A stretch of 7,203 nucleotides of DNA from DATJQF01 sp035505995 (GTDB lineage Bacteria > Bacteroidota > Bacteroidia > Bacteroidales > FEN-979): positions 1-7,203 of the forward strand of contig DATJQF010000031.1 of assembly GCA_035505995.1 (NCBI GenBank). The letters are read 5' to 3'. The notes beneath the pieces were generated by a model, which made no database searches, was not told where the DNA came from, and saw nothing but the letters and a program-made list of their open reading frames with translations. Of the stretch, positions 6,774-7,203 are shown piece by piece (the first letter of the stretch is position 1; the number at the start of each line of letters is the position of its first letter). The translations under genes and the position numbers were made by a program.

Positions 6774-7203
6774 TTAAATTATTCTGCCCAGTCCCATCCC
6801 GCTGGTACAATTCCGGCAAATATCGATGCTTTTACGGTCGGAGAGGATCCTCTGACGGAATTGGCTGTATTCCCCGCTTCTCCAGATTCCTTTGAAATCC
6901 TGATCCCGGATATTTCCCATCGGGTAAGCCGCATCCTTATCGAAGCAGCAGGGAACTACGGTTCCCTCCCAGGTGATCGCACAGGAGGTCCACATGCGGA
7001 GGCAGTGGTCGGGGAGGCGGTTTTTGATCGTGTACGATGGTGCTGTGGCGCCGTGGTGCCGTAGTGACCCGTTGACTCGTATCCGGTATCGATTATATTT
7101 CTTCCCTTCGGGCATCAGCGGGTGCCCAAGCTCAAAATCATAGAACTGCGCCGATTTGATCTCCAGCCGGTCGGCGCCGAGCTCGCGCGCCAGCTTTTTC
7201 ATC
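6774..7203 (-). CDS. Radical SAM protein, C-terminal SPASM domain (5' part outside window)
   Basis: About 142 C-terminal residues are visible; the gene continues past base 7203, so the Met at 7202 is probably internal. The Cys pattern is that of a SPASM domain, which binds auxiliary iron-sulfur clusters: CLRMWTSC (residues 67-74 of the visible part), then VVPCCFDKDA with Cys85 and Cys86, GNIRDQDFKGIW, and DICRNC with Cys129 and Cys132. The RMW, VVPCCFD and GNI...IW features recall a Bacteroidota group of SPASM proteins rather than sulfatase-maturing enzymes. The radical SAM CxxxCxxC core would lie upstream and cannot be checked. Substrate unknown. Its stop is 17 bp before the GH36-like gene, implying co-transcription. 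Oddity: residues about 42-55 (RVNGSLRHHGATAP) are encoded by octamer repeats. Confidence 0.88.
   Translation of the reverse strand, partial: MKKLARELGADRLEIKSAQFYDFELGHPLMPEGKKYNRYRIRVNGSLRHHGATAPSYTIKNRLPDHCLRMWTSCAITWEGTVVPCCFDKDAAYPMGNIRDQDFKGIWRSGEYSQFRQRILSDRKSIDICRNCTSGMGLGRII
7038..7080. repeat. Composite octamer array inside the radical SAM gene
   Basis: On the plus strand the 8-bp units are TGGTGCTG (7038), TGGCGCCG (7046), TGGTGCCG (7054) and a diverged TAGTGACC (7062). A second octamer type overlaps the end: TGACCCGT (7065-7072) and TGACTCGT (7073-7080). The tract lies in coding sequence between the end of the visible catalytic part and the SPASM cysteines, and encodes RVNGSLRHHGATAP, a low-information loop. 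The frame is intact on both sides. The pentamers TAGTG and TGGCG are shared with the lacZ octamers. Confidence 0.7.

Larger units (their letters stand above)
1..7203 (-). other. Probable glycan-degradation operon (radical SAM, GH36-like, cutC, lacZ)
   Basis: Four genes run in the same direction with gaps of 17, 107 and 4 bp and no recognisable terminator between them. Two encode exported galactosidase-type enzymes. No SusC/SusD pair, transporter, sulfatase or regulator is visible, so the locus may extend beyond either edge. The 107-bp repeat-rich gap could hold an internal promoter or processing site, but none is convincing. Co-transcription is inferred from spacing alone. Confidence 0.6.

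Noticed and set aside
6757..6819. N-terminal extension of the GH36-like protein from ATG 6819
   Set aside because: It would overlap the radical SAM gene and put 21 polar residues before an obvious signal peptide. The GAGG site favours ATG 6756.
6774..7203. Anaerobic sulfatase-maturating enzyme
   Set aside because: The Cys spacing and the RMW...VVPCCFD pattern differ from the C-terminus of those enzymes, and no sulfatase is in the window.

Overview
The window looks like a stretch of a Bacteroidota chromosome, probably an anaerobic or gut- or sediment-type Bacteroidales relative. This is inferred from gene content and style: exported glycosidases whose signal peptides end just before Gln, weak or absent Shine-Dalgarno sites, tight spacing, and a SPASM radical SAM protein of a type I associate with that phylum. 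No rRNA or other direct taxonomic marker is present.

All genes lie on the minus strand and read right to left as one apparent operon. The order is: the 3' end of a radical SAM/SPASM protein (7203-6774, start outside the window); a 17 bp gap; a secreted clan GH-D (GH36-like) alpha-galactosidase-like enzyme of 933 aa (6756-3955); a 107 bp repeat-rich gap; a cutC-family TIM-barrel gene (3847-3101); a 4 bp gap; and a secreted LacZ-type GH2 beta-galactosidase (3096 to beyond base 1, missing only its last few tens of residues). The long open frames on the plus strand are antisense shadows. No RNA gene, CRISPR array, transposase or convincing terminator was found.

The two glycosidases suggest periplasmic removal of alpha- and beta-linked galactose (or related sugars) from one glycan or family of glycans. 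CutC sits between them, translationally close to lacZ. This fits a role in sugar or glycan metabolism at least as well as the traditional copper role. The substrate of the radical SAM protein cannot be told from its visible part.

The most unusual signal is a set of short-period repeats at gene boundaries and inside genes: a 7-bp array (GGATTAY) right up against the cutC start codon, a degenerate array of about 20 bp beside it, and two related 8-bp arrays (core TRGYG) inside coding sequence. One 8-bp array encodes the middle of the LacZ signal peptide; the other encodes a loop just before the SPASM cysteines of the radical SAM protein. Removing exactly three octamers (24 bp) from lacZ leaves a cleaner, textbook signal peptide. 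This suggests that a dispersed microsatellite-like repeat has expanded into reading frames in multiples that preserve frame.
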